From Vulcaniibacterium thermophilum (GTDB lineage Bacteria; Pseudomonadota; Gammaproteobacteria; Xanthomonadales; Xanthomonadaceae), in assembly GCF_007923255.1 (NCBI RefSeq), contig NZ_VOHJ01000001.1, positions 124,001-188,000 of the forward strand: a stretch of 64,000 bases of DNA. Direction: 5' to 3'. This document shows positions 37,611 through 50,959 of this stretch, piece after piece. The first letter of the stretch is position 1; every line of letters begins with the position of its first letter. The notes under the pieces were generated by a model, which worked only from the letters and a program-made list of their open reading frames with translations, was not told the origin of the DNA and did no database searches. The position numbers and the translations under genes were made by a program.

Positions 37611-37823
37611 GGCGGGTCTCGACCCGCCGACAACGGGCTGGGGAGATGGGATGCGGTCCGTAGGTCGGGCTGAGCGCAGCGAAGCCCGACGCCGGGCCGG
37701 TGCGTGAGAGGGATGGGAGTGTTGGGCTTCGCCTTCGGCTCAGCCCAACCTACGGATTCACTCCTGACGGGCGGGTCTCGACCCGCCGACAACGGGCGGG
37801 TCCCACCGCCCTGCGGAGATGCG
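37611..37823. repeat. REP-like palindromes before dapE
   Basis: Two copies of GGCGGGTCTCGACCCGCC followed by GACAACGGGC (starting about 37611 and 37771) flank two further palindromes, GTCGGGCTGAGCGCAGCGAAGCCCGAC (37674 area) and GTTGGGCTTCGCCTTCGGCTCAGCCCAAC (about 37720-37750). The last is the second half of the 25-kb repeat unit. No gene is seen. Confidence 0.8.
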
Positions 37824-38957
37824 ATGAGCGACGTGTTCGACCTCACCTGTGAGCTGATCGCGCGGCCTTCGATCACGCCCGACGACGCCGGCTGCCAGGG
37901 GCTGATCGCGCGGCGGCTGGAAGCCCGCGGATTCCGCTGTGAAGCGCTGCGCTTCGGCGCGGTCGACAACCTGTGGGCGGTGCACGGCGAGAGCGGTCCC
38001 ACGCTGGTGCTGCTCGGCCATACCGATGTGGTGCCGCCGGGGCCGCGCGAGGCGTGGTCGAGCGATCCGTTCGTGCCCCAGGTGCGCGACGGCCTGCTGT
38101 ACGGCCGCGGCGCGGCCGACATGAAGGGCAGCGTGGCGGCGTTCGTGGTGGCGCTGGAGCGCTTCGTCGTCGCGCATCCCGGGCACACGGGCCGGGTCGC
38201 GCTGCTGCTGACCTCGGACGAGGAGGGCGACGCCATCGACGGCGTGCGCCGGGTCGCCGAGATGTTCCGCCAGCGCGGCGAGCGCATCGACTGGTGCGTG
38301 ACCGGCGAGCCCTCCTCGAAGGCGACGCTCGGCGACCTGCTGCGCGTCGGGCGGCGCGGTACGTTGTCGGCGACGCTCACCGTGCACGGCATCCAGGGCC
38401 ACGTGGCGTATCCCGAGAAGGCGCGCAATCCGATCCACAAGGCGTTGCCGGCGCTGGCGGAACTCGCCGCGCGGCGCTGGGACGAGGGCTACGAGAGCTT
38501 CCCGCCGACCAGCCTGCAGATCAGCAACGTGCACGCCGGCACCGGCGCCAACAACGTCATTCCCGGCGAGCTGCAGGTGCTGTTCAACCTGCGCTTCAAC
38601 CCGCACTGGAGCGCGCCGCGCCTGGAACAGGAATGCGAGGCGGTGCTGCGCGCGCACGGGCTCGACTACGCGATCCACTGGCACCGCGGCGGCGAGCCGT
38701 TCTACACGCCCGAAGGCCCGCTGCGCGCCGCCGCGCGCGAGGTGCTGGCGGCTTTCGCCGGCAGCGCACCCGACGAGAGCACCGGCGGCGGCACGTCGGA
38801 CGCGCGTTTCATCGCGCCGCTTGGCGCGCACTGCGTCGAGATCGGCCCGGTCAACGCCAGCATCCACAAGGTCGACGAGCACGTGCGGGTGGCCGATCTG
38901 GAGCGGCTGCCCGCGCTGTACCTCGCCTTGATCGAGCGCCTGCTGCTGCCGTCCTGA
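37824..38957 (+). CDS. dapE: succinyl-diaminopimelate desuccinylase
   Basis: A 377-residue di-zinc M20 hydrolase that releases LL-diaminopimelate for lysine and peptidoglycan. Metal ligands lie in [43 protein letters not shown] and near the C-terminus [14 protein letters not shown] and [17 protein letters not shown] at 37824 follows GCGGAGATGCG. It is preceded by REP-like repeats. Confidence 0.96.
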   Translation: MSDVFDLTCELIARPSITPDDAGCQGLIARRLEARGFRCEALRFGAVDNLWAVHGESGPTLVLLGHTDVVPPGPREAWSSDPFVPQVRDGLLYGRGAADMKGSVAAFVVALERFVVAHPGHTGRVALLLTSDEEGDAIDGVRRVAEMFRQRGERIDWCVTGEPSSKATLGDLLRVGRRGTLSATLTVHGIQGHVAYPEKARNPIHKALPALAELAARRWDEGYESFPPTSLQISNVHAGTGANNVIPGELQVLFNLRFNPHWSAPRLEQECEAVLRAHGLDYAIHWHRGGEPFYTPEGPLRAAAREVLAAFAGSAPDESTGGGTSDARFIAPLGAHCVEIGPVNASIHKVDEHVRVADLERLPALYLALIERLLLPS

Positions 38958-38966
38958 GCGGCGCGG

Positions 38967-40010
38967 TCAGGCTTCGCGCGCGAGCAGGCGGCGGATCGGC
39001 GCCGGCATCCCGTACTCCGGCAGCGCGAGCGGTTCGACCCAGCGCAGGTCGTCGGCATCGCGCACCCCGGGCGGCGCCGCGACGCCGCGCAACCGCCGCG
39101 GATGCAGCCGCAGGCGGTAGTGGCTGAAGCCGTGTTCGATCGGCGGCAAGGGCTCGGCGTCGCGGCAAACGCGCCCGTGCGCGGCCAGCCACGCGGCCGC
39201 CGCCGCCTCGTCGTCGAACTGCGGCAGCGACCACAGCGCGGCCCACACGCCGGTGGGCGGCCGGCGCGCCAGCAGCACGCGGCCGGACGCGTCCTCCAGC
39301 CACAGCAGGATGGCCTCGCGCTGCGGCAATGCCCTGTTCGGCCGCGGCGTCGGCAGTTCGGCGGTGCGGCCCTCGATGCGCGCCACGCAGTCGGCCTGCA
39401 GCGGGCACAGCGCGCAGGCCGGATCGCGGGTGCAGATCGTCGCGCCGAGATCCATCTGCGCCTGCGTGTAGTCGGCCAGCCGCGCGTGCGGCAGGTGCGA
39501 TTCGGCCAGCGCCCACAGCCGCTTCTCCACCGCCGGCAGTCCGGGCCAGCCGTCGATGCCGTGATAGCGCGCCAGCACGCGTTTGACGTTGCCGTCGAGG
39601 ATCGCGTGCCGCTCGCCCCAGGCCTGGGTGAGGATCGCCGCGGCGGTGCTGCGGCCGATGCCGGGCAGTGCGGTCAGCGCCTCGGGATCGCGCGGCAGTT
39701 CGCCGCCGTGCCTGTCCATGCACACGCGCGCCGCCGCGTGCAGATTGCGCGCGCGGCTGTAGTAGCCCAGCCCCGACCACAGCGCCAGCACCTGGTCCAG
39801 CGGTGCGGCGGCGAGCGCGGGCAGGGTCGGCAGCGCGTCGACGAAGCGCAGGAAGTAGGGGATCACCGTCCTCACCTGCGTCTGCTGCAGCATGATCTCC
39901 GACAGCCAGACGCGGTACGGCGTGCGCGGGTGCTGCCACGGCAGATCGTGGCGGCCGGAGACGTCGAACCAGCGCAGGAGGCGAGCGGCGAAGTCGTCGC
40001 GCGCGGTCAT
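38967..40010 (-). CDS. mutY: adenine DNA glycosylase MutY
   Basis: MutY removes adenine opposite 8-oxoguanine. The 347-residue protein has the catalytic Glu in VWLSEIMLQQTQV, the helix-hairpin-helix LPGIGRSTAAAILTQAW with the catalytic Asp in AILDGNVKRVLARYHG, and a C-terminal Nudix-like 8-oxoG recognition domain. The iron-sulfur motif reads C-TRDPA-C-AL-C-PLQAD-C, i.e. C-X5-C-X2-C-X5-C, one residue shorter in the first spacer than the usual C-X6-C. The start ATG overlaps the stop of the AsmA-like gene. Confidence 0.95.
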   Translation of the reverse strand: MTARDDFAARLLRWFDVSGRHDLPWQHPRTPYRVWLSEIMLQQTQVRTVIPYFLRFVDALPTLPALAAAPLDQVLALWSGLGYYSRARNLHAAARVCMDRHGGELPRDPEALTALPGIGRSTAAAILTQAWGERHAILDGNVKRVLARYHGIDGWPGLPAVEKRLWALAESHLPHARLADYTQAQMDLGATICTRDPACALCPLQADCVARIEGRTAELPTPRPNRALPQREAILLWLEDASGRVLLARRPPTGVWAALWSLPQFDDEAAAAAWLAAHGRVCRDAEPLPPIEHGFSHYRLRLHPRRLRGVAAPPGVRDADDLRWVEPLALPEYGMPAPIRRLLAREA

Positions 40011-41293
40011 GGCGCGGCGTCGCCCAGTTCGATCTCCACGCCTTCCAGCGTCGCGCCTGCGACCTCCAGCCGCGGCGCGCGCAGGCGGCCGTCGAGCGGC
40101 GGCAGCGGCGATTGCGTCAGGCCCGCATCCAGCCAATCCAGCACCGCCGGCAGGCGGAAGCGGGCGTCGAAGGTGGCGGCGTCGCGCGCCAGGTGCAGCT
40201 CGACCGGCGCGGCGAGGTCGGTCGGGCCGGCATAGCGCAGCGCGAACGGCAGCGGCGCATCCGATGGCCCGACCGGCGCGGGCAGCGCCGGCCAGGTGTC
40301 GGGCCAGTCGGCGAGCGCGCCTCGCAGGTCCAGCCGCAGCGTCTCGCCGACACCGAGCGCGCCGCGCGCGCGCAGCACCGGCATCAGCGCGGGAGCGACG
40401 CCCTCCTGCGGGCGCAGCGCGATCGTCGCCGGTTCCATCGCAAGCCTCCCGTCGGCGAACGCGAGCGGCCCGTACGCCCCCACGCGGAACGGAACCGTCG
40501 CCTCGTGCGCGAGGTAGCGCGCGGCCACGCCGAGGCGCAGCGGGCGCACGGCGAAACCGCCGTCGGCCGCGTGCAGCGCGCCGCTCGCCGTCAGCCAGGC
40601 CGGCATCGCCCAGGTCGCGGTTTCCACGCGCACCGTGCCGTCGAGCCGCACGGGCGTCGGCAGAGTCGCGCGATCCACCCGGCCCTCGAGCGCGAAGTCG
40701 GCCGCCAGCGCGCCGCCCACGTAGCGCCCGCGCACCTCGCCCTCGAGCGCGAGGTCGCCGCCGTAGCGCGGCACGTCGAGGGTGATGCCCTCCACGCGCC
40801 AGCCTTCGCCGCGCAGTACGCCGTGCTCGACCGCAAGGCCGTCGGTGAGGACGAACACGCGTCCGGGCTCGGTCGGAGGGCGCGCGGCCAGCCAGCGTTG
40901 CAGCGCGGGAAGGTCGATCTCCGGCGCGTCCAGTTCGATCCGTGTCACCACCAGCGGCGCGCCGCGCGTGCGCAGCGTGCGCCACGGCAGTTCGACGTGG
41001 ACGCGACGGGCGCGCAGCAGCGGCACCGACTCGCCGGGCCGGCGCGCGACCACCTCGCGCAGCGTGATGCTCGGCGCGCCGCGCCAGGTGTACTCGCTGA
41101 CGCCTTCGGCGGTGATCGCAAGATCCAGCGCCTTGCCGAGCTGCGCCACCACCAGCCCGGCGACCTGCGGCGGCCGCGTCAACCAGACCAGCGCGAGCGC
41201 CAGCGCGGCGAGCAGCAGCGCGAGCGCGATCCAGCGCCGGCGCGGGCGCGGGCGGTCGGGTCCGGCGTCGCGGGCGGGCGCGTCGGGATGCAC
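40007..41293 (-). CDS. AsmA-like single-pass envelope protein
   Basis: A 428-residue protein with a short Arg/Pro-rich cytoplasmic tail, one membrane helix (WIALALLLAALALALVWL) and a large beta-rich periplasmic domain with AsmA/TamB/YdbH character (VSEYTWRGAPSITLREVVAR, VTRIELDAPEIDLPALQRWL, RLEVAGATLEGVEIELGDA). Proteins of this class act in lipid transport between the membranes or in outer-membrane assembly. No ATG fits before the membrane helix; GTG at 41293 is taken. It follows ftsY by 10 bp and overlaps mutY by ATGA. Confidence 0.65.
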   Translation of the reverse strand: MHPDAPARDAGPDRPRPRRRWIALALLLAALALALVWLTRPPQVAGLVVAQLGKALDLAITAEGVSEYTWRGAPSITLREVVARRPGESVPLLRARRVHVELPWRTLRTRGAPLVVTRIELDAPEIDLPALQRWLAARPPTEPGRVFVLTDGLAVEHGVLRGEGWRVEGITLDVPRYGGDLALEGEVRGRYVGGALAADFALEGRVDRATLPTPVRLDGTVRVETATWAMPAWLTASGALHAADGGFAVRPLRLGVAARYLAHEATVPFRVGAYGPLAFADGRLAMEPATIALRPQEGVAPALMPVLRARGALGVGETLRLDLRGALADWPDTWPALPAPVGPSDAPLPFALRYAGPTDLAAPVELHLARDAATFDARFRLPAVLDWLDAGLTQSPLPPLDGRLRAPRLEVAGATLEGVEIELGDAAP

Positions 41294-41303
41294 GGATCGG
41301 GGA

Positions 41304-42539
41304 TCAGCCGCCGTTGCCGAGCGCTTCCGGCAGCAGCGCGTCGACGAACGCTTCGGCGTCGAACACGCGCAGGTCTTCCGGCCGCTCGCCGATCCCCGCG
41401 AACCGGATCGGGATGCCGAACTCGCGCGCCAGCGCGAACAGCACGCCGCCCTTGGCGGTGCCGTCGAGCTTGGTGACGACCAGGCCGGTGACGTTGACCG
41501 CGGCATGGAACTGGCGAAGCTGCGAGATCGCGTTCTGCCCGGTGGTGCCGTCGAGCACCATCAGCACCTCGTGCGGTGCGGCCGGATCGAGCTTGCCGAG
41601 CACGCGGCGGATCTTGCCCAGCTCGGCCATCAGACCCTGCTGGGTGTGGAGGCGGCCGGCGGTGTCGGCGATCAGCACCTCGGTGCCGCGCGCCCTGGCC
41701 GCCTGCAGCGCATCGAACGCGACCGAGGCGGCGTCGGCGTTCTGGCCCTGGGCGACGACCGGCACCCCGTTGCGTTCGCCCCACGCCTGCAGTTGCGCGA
41801 CCGCAGCGGCGCGGAAGGTGTCGCCCGCGGCCAGCATCAGCGAGCGGCCTTCGCTGCGGAACCGGTGCGCCAGCTTGCCGATGGTGGTGGTCTTGCCGAC
41901 GCCGTTGACGCCGACGGTGAGGATCACGAACGGCCGCGCCTGCGCATCGATCGCCAGCGGCCGGGCCACCGGCGCGAGCATCGACACCAGCTCGGCGCGC
42001 AACGCCGCAAGCAGCGCGTTGGCGTCGGCGAACTCGCGCGCCTTCATCCGCTTGCGCAGCGTCTCGACCAGTTGCGTGGTCGCGGCGACGCCGACGTCGG
42101 CGGTGATCAGCGCGGTTTCGATCTCGTCGAGCAGATCGTCGTCGAGCTTCGGATTGCGCGAGAACAGGCCGGCGAACGTGCGCGCGAATGCGGTGCCGCG
42201 CAGCCGCTCGCGCCAGCCCGGCTTGCCGGGCGCGGCCGGGGCGGCTGCAGCTTCGGGAGCGGGCGCGGGCGTGGGCTCGGACACGGTCGGCGCGATCGCG
42301 GCGACGTCCGGCGTCGCCGGCTGCGCGGGGGGCGGAGCGGCGGCGGGCGCGGAGCGCTCGGCCGCGGGCGCTGCGACCGCCGCGACGTCCTCGACCGGCG
42401 CCGCGGGCGCCGGCGCGGCAGGTTCGGATGCTTCGGCTGCCGGCGTATCGCGCTGCGCGTCCGGAAACGCGGCGGCGAGTTCCTCGATGCTGTAGCGACG
42501 CTCGCCTTCCGGCTTCTTGCGGCGGAAAAAACTGACCAT
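41304..42539 (-). CDS. ftsY: signal recognition particle receptor FtsY
   Basis: A 411-residue SRP GTPase. Residues 1-105 are the variable Ala/Pro/Glu-rich A domain with a basic membrane-binding start (MVSFFRRKKP). The NG domain follows with P-loop VGVNGVGKTTTIGKLAHRF (about 209-227), DTAGRLH and TKLDGTAKGG. It targets ribosomes to the SecYEG translocon. The gene is divergent from rsmD, as in most gammaproteobacteria. Confidence 0.97.
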   Translation of the reverse strand: MVSFFRRKKPEGERRYSIEELAAAFPDAQRDTPAAEASEPAAPAPAAPVEDVAAVAAPAAERSAPAAAPPPAQPATPDVAAIAPTVSEPTPAPAPEAAAAPAAPGKPGWRERLRGTAFARTFAGLFSRNPKLDDDLLDEIETALITADVGVAATTQLVETLRKRMKAREFADANALLAALRAELVSMLAPVARPLAIDAQARPFVILTVGVNGVGKTTTIGKLAHRFRSEGRSLMLAAGDTFRAAAVAQLQAWGERNGVPVVAQGQNADAASVAFDALQAARARGTEVLIADTAGRLHTQQGLMAELGKIRRVLGKLDPAAPHEVLMVLDGTTGQNAISQLRQFHAAVNVTGLVVTKLDGTAKGGVLFALAREFGIPIRFAGIGERPEDLRVFDAEAFVDALLPEALGNGG

Positions 42540-42582
42540 CGAAGCGGAGGGGGACGATGGGGGAGAATGGCGGCAATGCTAA

Positions 42583-43743
<1,161 letters not shown>

Positions 43744-43767
43744 CCGACAAACCCGGGGACCGCATCC

Positions 43768-44266
43768 ATGAAGACTTCCATCCGCCTGCTGCTGATCGCC
43801 TGCCTCTCGCTGCCCGCGCTGGCCGCGTGCAAGAAGGAGGAGGCCCCCCAGAAAGTCGAGAAGGCGCCGCTGACCGCGCCGGCCAGCGCCGACGACGAGA
43901 AGGCGTGGGAGGCGTACGTGATCGACGTGGTGCAGCGCCGCGTCGAGGCCGACGGCCTCAACACCAACCCGTACGTCTACTTCCTGCCGCCGGAAAGCAA
44001 GCCGGGCTTCGAGGACGAGTACAACCGCCTGCTCGAGAAGGCCACCGCCGATGCCTCGCGCGGCATCACCGCCGGCAACATGCTCGTGTTCGCCTCGCCC
44101 TCGTCGGCGAAGATGGCCGACCTGGTGGTGGCGGCGTTCGCCAAGGCGCAGGAAGGCTCGATGAAGGGCGTGAAGCTGTACTTCATCGGCAAGCCCGAGG
44201 ATAGCGAGCGCGTCAAGGCGGCGGTGTCGCCGGCCGGCGTCGACTACGCCTTCATCGAAGCGAAGT

Positions 44267-44268
<2 letters not shown>
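43768..44268 (+). CDS. lipoprotein of unknown function
   Basis: A 166-residue predicted lipoprotein: signal peptide MKTSIRLLLIACLSLPALAA followed by the lipobox LAAC (Cys20). The residues after Cys are KKEEA, without the Asp+2 inner-membrane retention signal, so sorting to the outer membrane is likely. The mature part is mixed helix/strand (EAYVIDVVQRRVEADGL, KGVKLYFIGKPED). No family is recognised. It follows coaD by 24 bp. Confidence 0.8.
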
Positions 44269-46661
<2,393 letters not shown>

Positions 46662-46725
46662 GCGGGTTTATCGGCGCGCGCCGATCGCCGATCATGTCGA
46701 AGGCGCTTTCGTAGGACGCATCGCG

Positions 46726-47612
<887 letters not shown>

Positions 47613-47616
<4 letters not shown>

Positions 47617-48347
47617 TCCCGCGGCACGGCGCGCTGCTGGCCGTGCTGCTCGCGCTGGCGCCGGCGGCGGCGGCGCAGACGCCCGGCGCTTCCGGCGGCG
47701 CGCAGCCGGTCGGCGAGCCGCAAGCGGGCGAGGTGCTGCGCGACCGCGAGTTCGGCGTGAGCGCGCGCGCCTTCGGCCTGCAGCGCGACGTCGAGATGTT
47801 CCAGTGGCGGCGCACGCCCTACGGGTACGTGCAGGAGTGGAGCGCGGGGGTGATCGCGTCCGACGCGTTCGACCCCGCCTATCGCAACCCCGACGAGATG
47901 CCGCTGCCCGGCCGCATCTGGTGGTCCCGGCAGGTGACGCTGGACGGGCGCCCGGTATCGCCCGACGTGCTGCGCGCGTTCGGCGAATGGCGCAGCTTCC
48001 GGCCCTCGTTCAGCCGCCTGCCGGCCAATCTCGCCGCGACCTTCCAGCCGGACGGCGACGGCCTCAGCAGCGCGGAGAACCCGTTGCGGCCGCAGATCGG
48101 CGATCTGCGCATCACCTGGCGCAGGCTCCACCTGCCGCCGCTGCGGGGCAAGGTGACGCTGCGCGACGGCGTCTGGGTACCGGTACCGACGCCGGAGGCC
48201 GCGCCGGCCGCCGCCTCGAGCCTGCCCGCGGCCGCGCCGGAGCCCGCCGGATGGCGCTGGCGCGGCTGGTACTGGTTGCCGCTCGCGCTCCTCGCCTTCG
48301 GCGGGGCGATGGCGCTGCGGCGCGGGCGGGGACGCCGCCCTCAGTGA
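47613..48347 (+). CDS. TMEM43-like membrane protein (short form)
   Basis: A 244-residue protein with a signal peptide ([15 protein letters not shown]) and one C-terminal membrane helix ([16 protein letters not shown]) followed by RRGRGRR. The centre resembles the TMEM43/DUF1625 family: [39 protein letters not shown], and a segment [13 protein letters not shown]. Full bacterial TMEM43 proteins are longer with several membrane helices; here only part of the soluble domain and one anchor remain. The gene overlaps the MBL gene and converges with the effector gene, overlapping it by 7 bp. Confidence 0.6.
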
Positions 48348-49744
48348 CCCATGACCATTCGCGCCGCCGAGGGAGCGTCCGGGGGGATCAGACGGTCTCG
48401 CGCCGGCTCCCGTGTCTGGACGAGGGACTCGGCGAGGACTTCGAGTTGCCGATAGCGTTCCTCCGCCGGCATCGCCAACGCCTCCCGCGTCGACATGTGC
48501 GTGCGGTTGGCCGCCGGATCGGGCGAAGCGGTCGGCCTGTCGCGCCATAGATGCACGATCTCGCCCGCCGCGTAGCGGTCGGTCGGCAGGTTGAAGGCCA
48601 GACGCAGCTCGTCGTCGGCGCCGAACCCGTTCGCCTTCGCCATGACCAGCGCGCTGGCGAGCAGCCGCTCGCTGTGTTCGTCCCAGCCCTTGCCGGCGGC
48701 CCGGTCGAGTTCGCGCACGCGGTCCTGCATCTTCACCCACAGCGCGTGATCGGGATGGTCTGCATCGGCCGGCGTGCCGGCCACCATGCGTGACCGCGCC
48801 TCGTGCAGTTCCGGTGTGCGGCGAGGGGCGCTGCCGCGGAACTCGATAAGACGTGATCGTCCGTCGCTGATATCGACGATCTCGAACGGCGCCTCCGCTG
48901 CAAGCCTCATCGGCATCGCACGCAGCCGTTTGGCATCCAGGCCCAAGCGGGCGAGATCGATCCGGTTGTCGGTGACCGGCCGCAGTGGATCGTCGGCGCG
49001 CAGGGCCAATTCACGGTCGGCGATCAGCCGCATCGCGCTGGCGGCGTAGTGATGGCGGTAATGGGGGTTGGCGTCGAAGTGGCAGCGCGCGATCGCGGCC
49101 AGGTTCTCGGGGGTGGGGCGGACCGACTGGGTAGCGGGGTCGAAGGTGACGCCGGGTTTGAAGCGATATCGATTGTCAGCGCCAATCTCAACACACGCCG
49201 AAGTCTGTCGTAGGCGTTCCGCAAGATCCACCTCAGTGACAGGACCATTGCCTTCGCGCCGGATGCGATCGGCCAGAGTGTTGATGCCGTCCAGCTCGGC
49301 CAATGCTTCCATCCGCCGTCCGAAAGCGATGTAGTCGCCGACGAAGGCGGTCCACTCGCGCGGCCCCTTGCTCTGCCCGAAAGCCTGCGCGCGATCCAGC
49401 ATCCTGGCATCGAACCCGTTGATTTCGTCGAGCTGCAAGGCGTGGCGCGTTTCATGGGCCAGCACATCGACGACTTTGTCGAGGCTTTCCTGGTTGATCG
49501 GGGCGCCGAACAGGGCTGGGTGCAGCCTGATCTCGCGGTAGTGCGGGTCGTATTCGCCGTAAACCGTCGCACTGGGCGGCAACAGCCGAAACGAGGCCAG
49601 ACGGCCGGTACGCATCGCCTCGGTCATCGCACGGTTCAGTTCGGGGGAGGCGCTTACCGCCTCGGCGATCATCCGCAACTGGTGTGCGTTGGCCCCTGCC
49701 CGCTGGAAGCGGTGGAACGGAGTGTCTACTCCCGGCCCGGTCAT
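48341..49744 (-). CDS. putative T4SS antibacterial effector: HEXXH domain plus C-terminal XVIPCD
   Basis: A 467-residue protein without signal peptide. Residues ~55-155 look like a zinc metallopeptidase: YGEYDPHYREIRLHP, then VVDVLAHETRHALQLDEING with HETRH at 97-101, and downstream acidic residues Glu146/Glu150 (RRMEALAELDGIN). Residues ~327-443 match the Xanthomonadales VirD4-interacting protein conserved domain: DADHPDHALWVKMQDRVREL, GKGWDEHSERLLASALVMAK, ANGFGADDELRLAF and THMSTREALAMPAEERYRQL. XVIPCD is the secretion signal of antibacterial T4SS effectors. The preceding gene, overlapping by ATGA, encodes a lipoprotein, as immunity genes do. Base composition looks less GC-rich than its neighbours. 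No T4SS genes lie in the window. Confidence 0.82.
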   Translation of the reverse strand: MTGPGVDTPFHRFQRAGANAHQLRMIAEAVSASPELNRAMTEAMRTGRLASFRLLPPSATVYGEYDPHYREIRLHPALFGAPINQESLDKVVDVLAHETRHALQLDEINGFDARMLDRAQAFGQSKGPREWTAFVGDYIAFGRRMEALAELDGINTLADRIRREGNGPVTEVDLAERLRQTSACVEIGADNRYRFKPGVTFDPATQSVRPTPENLAAIARCHFDANPHYRHHYAASAMRLIADRELALRADDPLRPVTDNRIDLARLGLDAKRLRAMPMRLAAEAPFEIVDISDGRSRLIEFRGSAPRRTPELHEARSRMVAGTPADADHPDHALWVKMQDRVRELDRAAGKGWDEHSERLLASALVMAKANGFGADDELRLAFNLPTDRYAAGEIVHLWRDRPTASPDPAANRTHMSTREALAMPAEERYRQLEVLAESLVQTREPARDRLIPPDAPSAARMVMGH

Positions 49745-50460
49745 CGCGCACTCCCCTCAGCAGGGATAACGAAACTCATCACCACCCGATCGACGCAGGC
49801 CTCGTCGTAGTTGGCTTCATCCATCTCCTGCGGTCGCAGGAAGTAGTAGTACGTATTGAGAACGAGCGGAGGACGGCTGAAGGTCCAGGAGTACGCGCGA
49901 TCCCCAGTGGCGGTGAGATTGCGCGCTTCGAAGCCCCGCGCCAGCAGTGCATCATGCAACTGGCGGAACGGGAAGGTGCAGGTCGGCGCAACCCCGTTTG
50001 AGCTGCTCAGCTCTGGAACGTAAACATCGAACGCGACCCTGCGATCCGCCTTCGAATAGGTCATAAGCTTGAAGGCGTAGTGCCAGCCGCCTGTGGTTCG
50101 GCCGGCGATCATGGTCATCCTGACCGAGCCATCGTGCTGCTGGAGCGGCAGTCCGATCGCCCGTTCGATATGGCCGCGATTGAGGTCGGTCTCGTCGCGC
50201 AGGCTGTCGATCAGGCCCATCAGCTTGCGCCACACCTGCTCCGGCGTTAGTTGGGGGCCATCGGGTGGTTCGGGAGTTGGCGGTCTGGTGTCGGGTGCGA
50301 TCATGGGGCGTCCTTCCGTGGGCGTTGGGGTCGCAACCGGGACTGGCTCGAAGCGAGCCGCTTCAACATCAGGCGCACCGGCCGCTGTGCAAGCCGTGAT
50401 CGCCAGGAGCATGCACAGCATCAGCCCGGCCTCGACCTTCAATGGGGTGCTATCGGGCAT
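49741..50460 (-). CDS. putative immunity lipoprotein for the XVIPCD effector
   Basis: A 239-residue protein with a lipoprotein signal: hydrophobic VEAGLMLCMLLAITAC with lipobox ITAC (Cys24). A Pro/Thr-rich linker (about 40-72) leads to a folded domain beginning LTPEQVWRKLMGLIDSLRDE and ending in VDRVVMSFVIPAEG. The family is not recognised. Position upstream of and overlapping the effector gene, plus export to the periplasm, fits the X-Tfi pattern in which the immunity protein neutralises toxin entering the periplasm. A TTGACA (50518-50513) and TACCAT (50493-50488) may form its promoter. Confidence 0.72.
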   Translation of the reverse strand: MPDSTPLKVEAGLMLCMLLAITACTAAGAPDVEAARFEPVPVATPTPTEGRPMIAPDTRPPTPEPPDGPQLTPEQVWRKLMGLIDSLRDETDLNRGHIERAIGLPLQQHDGSVRMTMIAGRTTGGWHYAFKLMTYSKADRRVAFDVYVPELSSSNGVAPTCTFPFRQLHDALLARGFEARNLTATGDRAYSWTFSRPPLVLNTYYYFLRPQEMDEANYDEACVDRVVMSFVIPAEGSAR

Positions 50461-50487
50461 GTCCTTGTGCCTTGCTCGGGTCAGGTC

Positions 50488-50518
50488 ATGGTAGGTGACG
50501 GAGGAACCCCATTGTCAA
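50488..50518 (-). promoter_or_regulatory. possible promoter of the immunity-effector operon
   Basis: On the minus strand TTGACA (50518-50513, perfect) and TACCAT (50493-50488) with a 19-bp spacer, about 28 bp before the immunity ATG. The spacer is long. No gene is seen between here and 50700. Confidence 0.4.
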
Positions 50519-50700
50519 ACGCAGCGCCTTCGGCCTTGGCGTGGATCAGGCACGGCATCGGGTCACGATATGTCCGTCAGGCTGCGGAGGCGGCGGCGCT
50601 CACGACGCCGTCGTCGTACGGCCGGGCAGGGGCCTGCGCCCCGCCGCGATCGCCTCGCCGGGGCGGAAACCGGGTGCGCCGCGCGTGCGGCCCTGCGCGC

Positions 50701-50943
50701 CTACCAGTCCGACCCGCACAGCACCTCGACGCCCTCGCGGCCGCCGATGGCGGTGCGCAACAGGGCGACCAGCGCGCCGGCTTCCGGGTGCTCGCGCTCG
50801 ATGGCCTCCAGCGAGATCGCATCGACCCAGTAATCGTGGTCGTGCGGGCCTTCCTTCTCCAGCGCCGCGACCAGGATCGCGTGCTCCTCGGGCGTGATCA
50901 CGCCGATCGGCGTACCGGTGTCCTTGTCGATGAGCTGGATCAT
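50701..50943 (-). CDS. conserved small protein downstream of the aminotransferase
   Basis: An 80-residue soluble acidic protein (MIQLIDKDTGTPIGVITPEE ... HDHDYWVDAISLEAIEREHP) with a good Shine-Dalgarno (GAGGAGG 6 bp before ATG). It lies 16 bp after the aminotransferase, so the two form an operon. The family is not recognised; the function is unknown. Confidence 0.75.
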   Translation of the reverse strand: MIQLIDKDTGTPIGVITPEEHAILVAALEKEGPHDHDYWVDAISLEAIEREHPEAGALVALLRTAIGGREGVEVLCGSDW

Positions 50944-50959
50944 CGGGCCTCCTCGCCGG

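Noticed and set aside
50511-50700. A small gene between the effector operon and the 80-residue gene
   Set aside because: Frames here are short, Arg/Ala/Pro-rich and without a Shine-Dalgarno; they look like noncoding GC-rich DNA.
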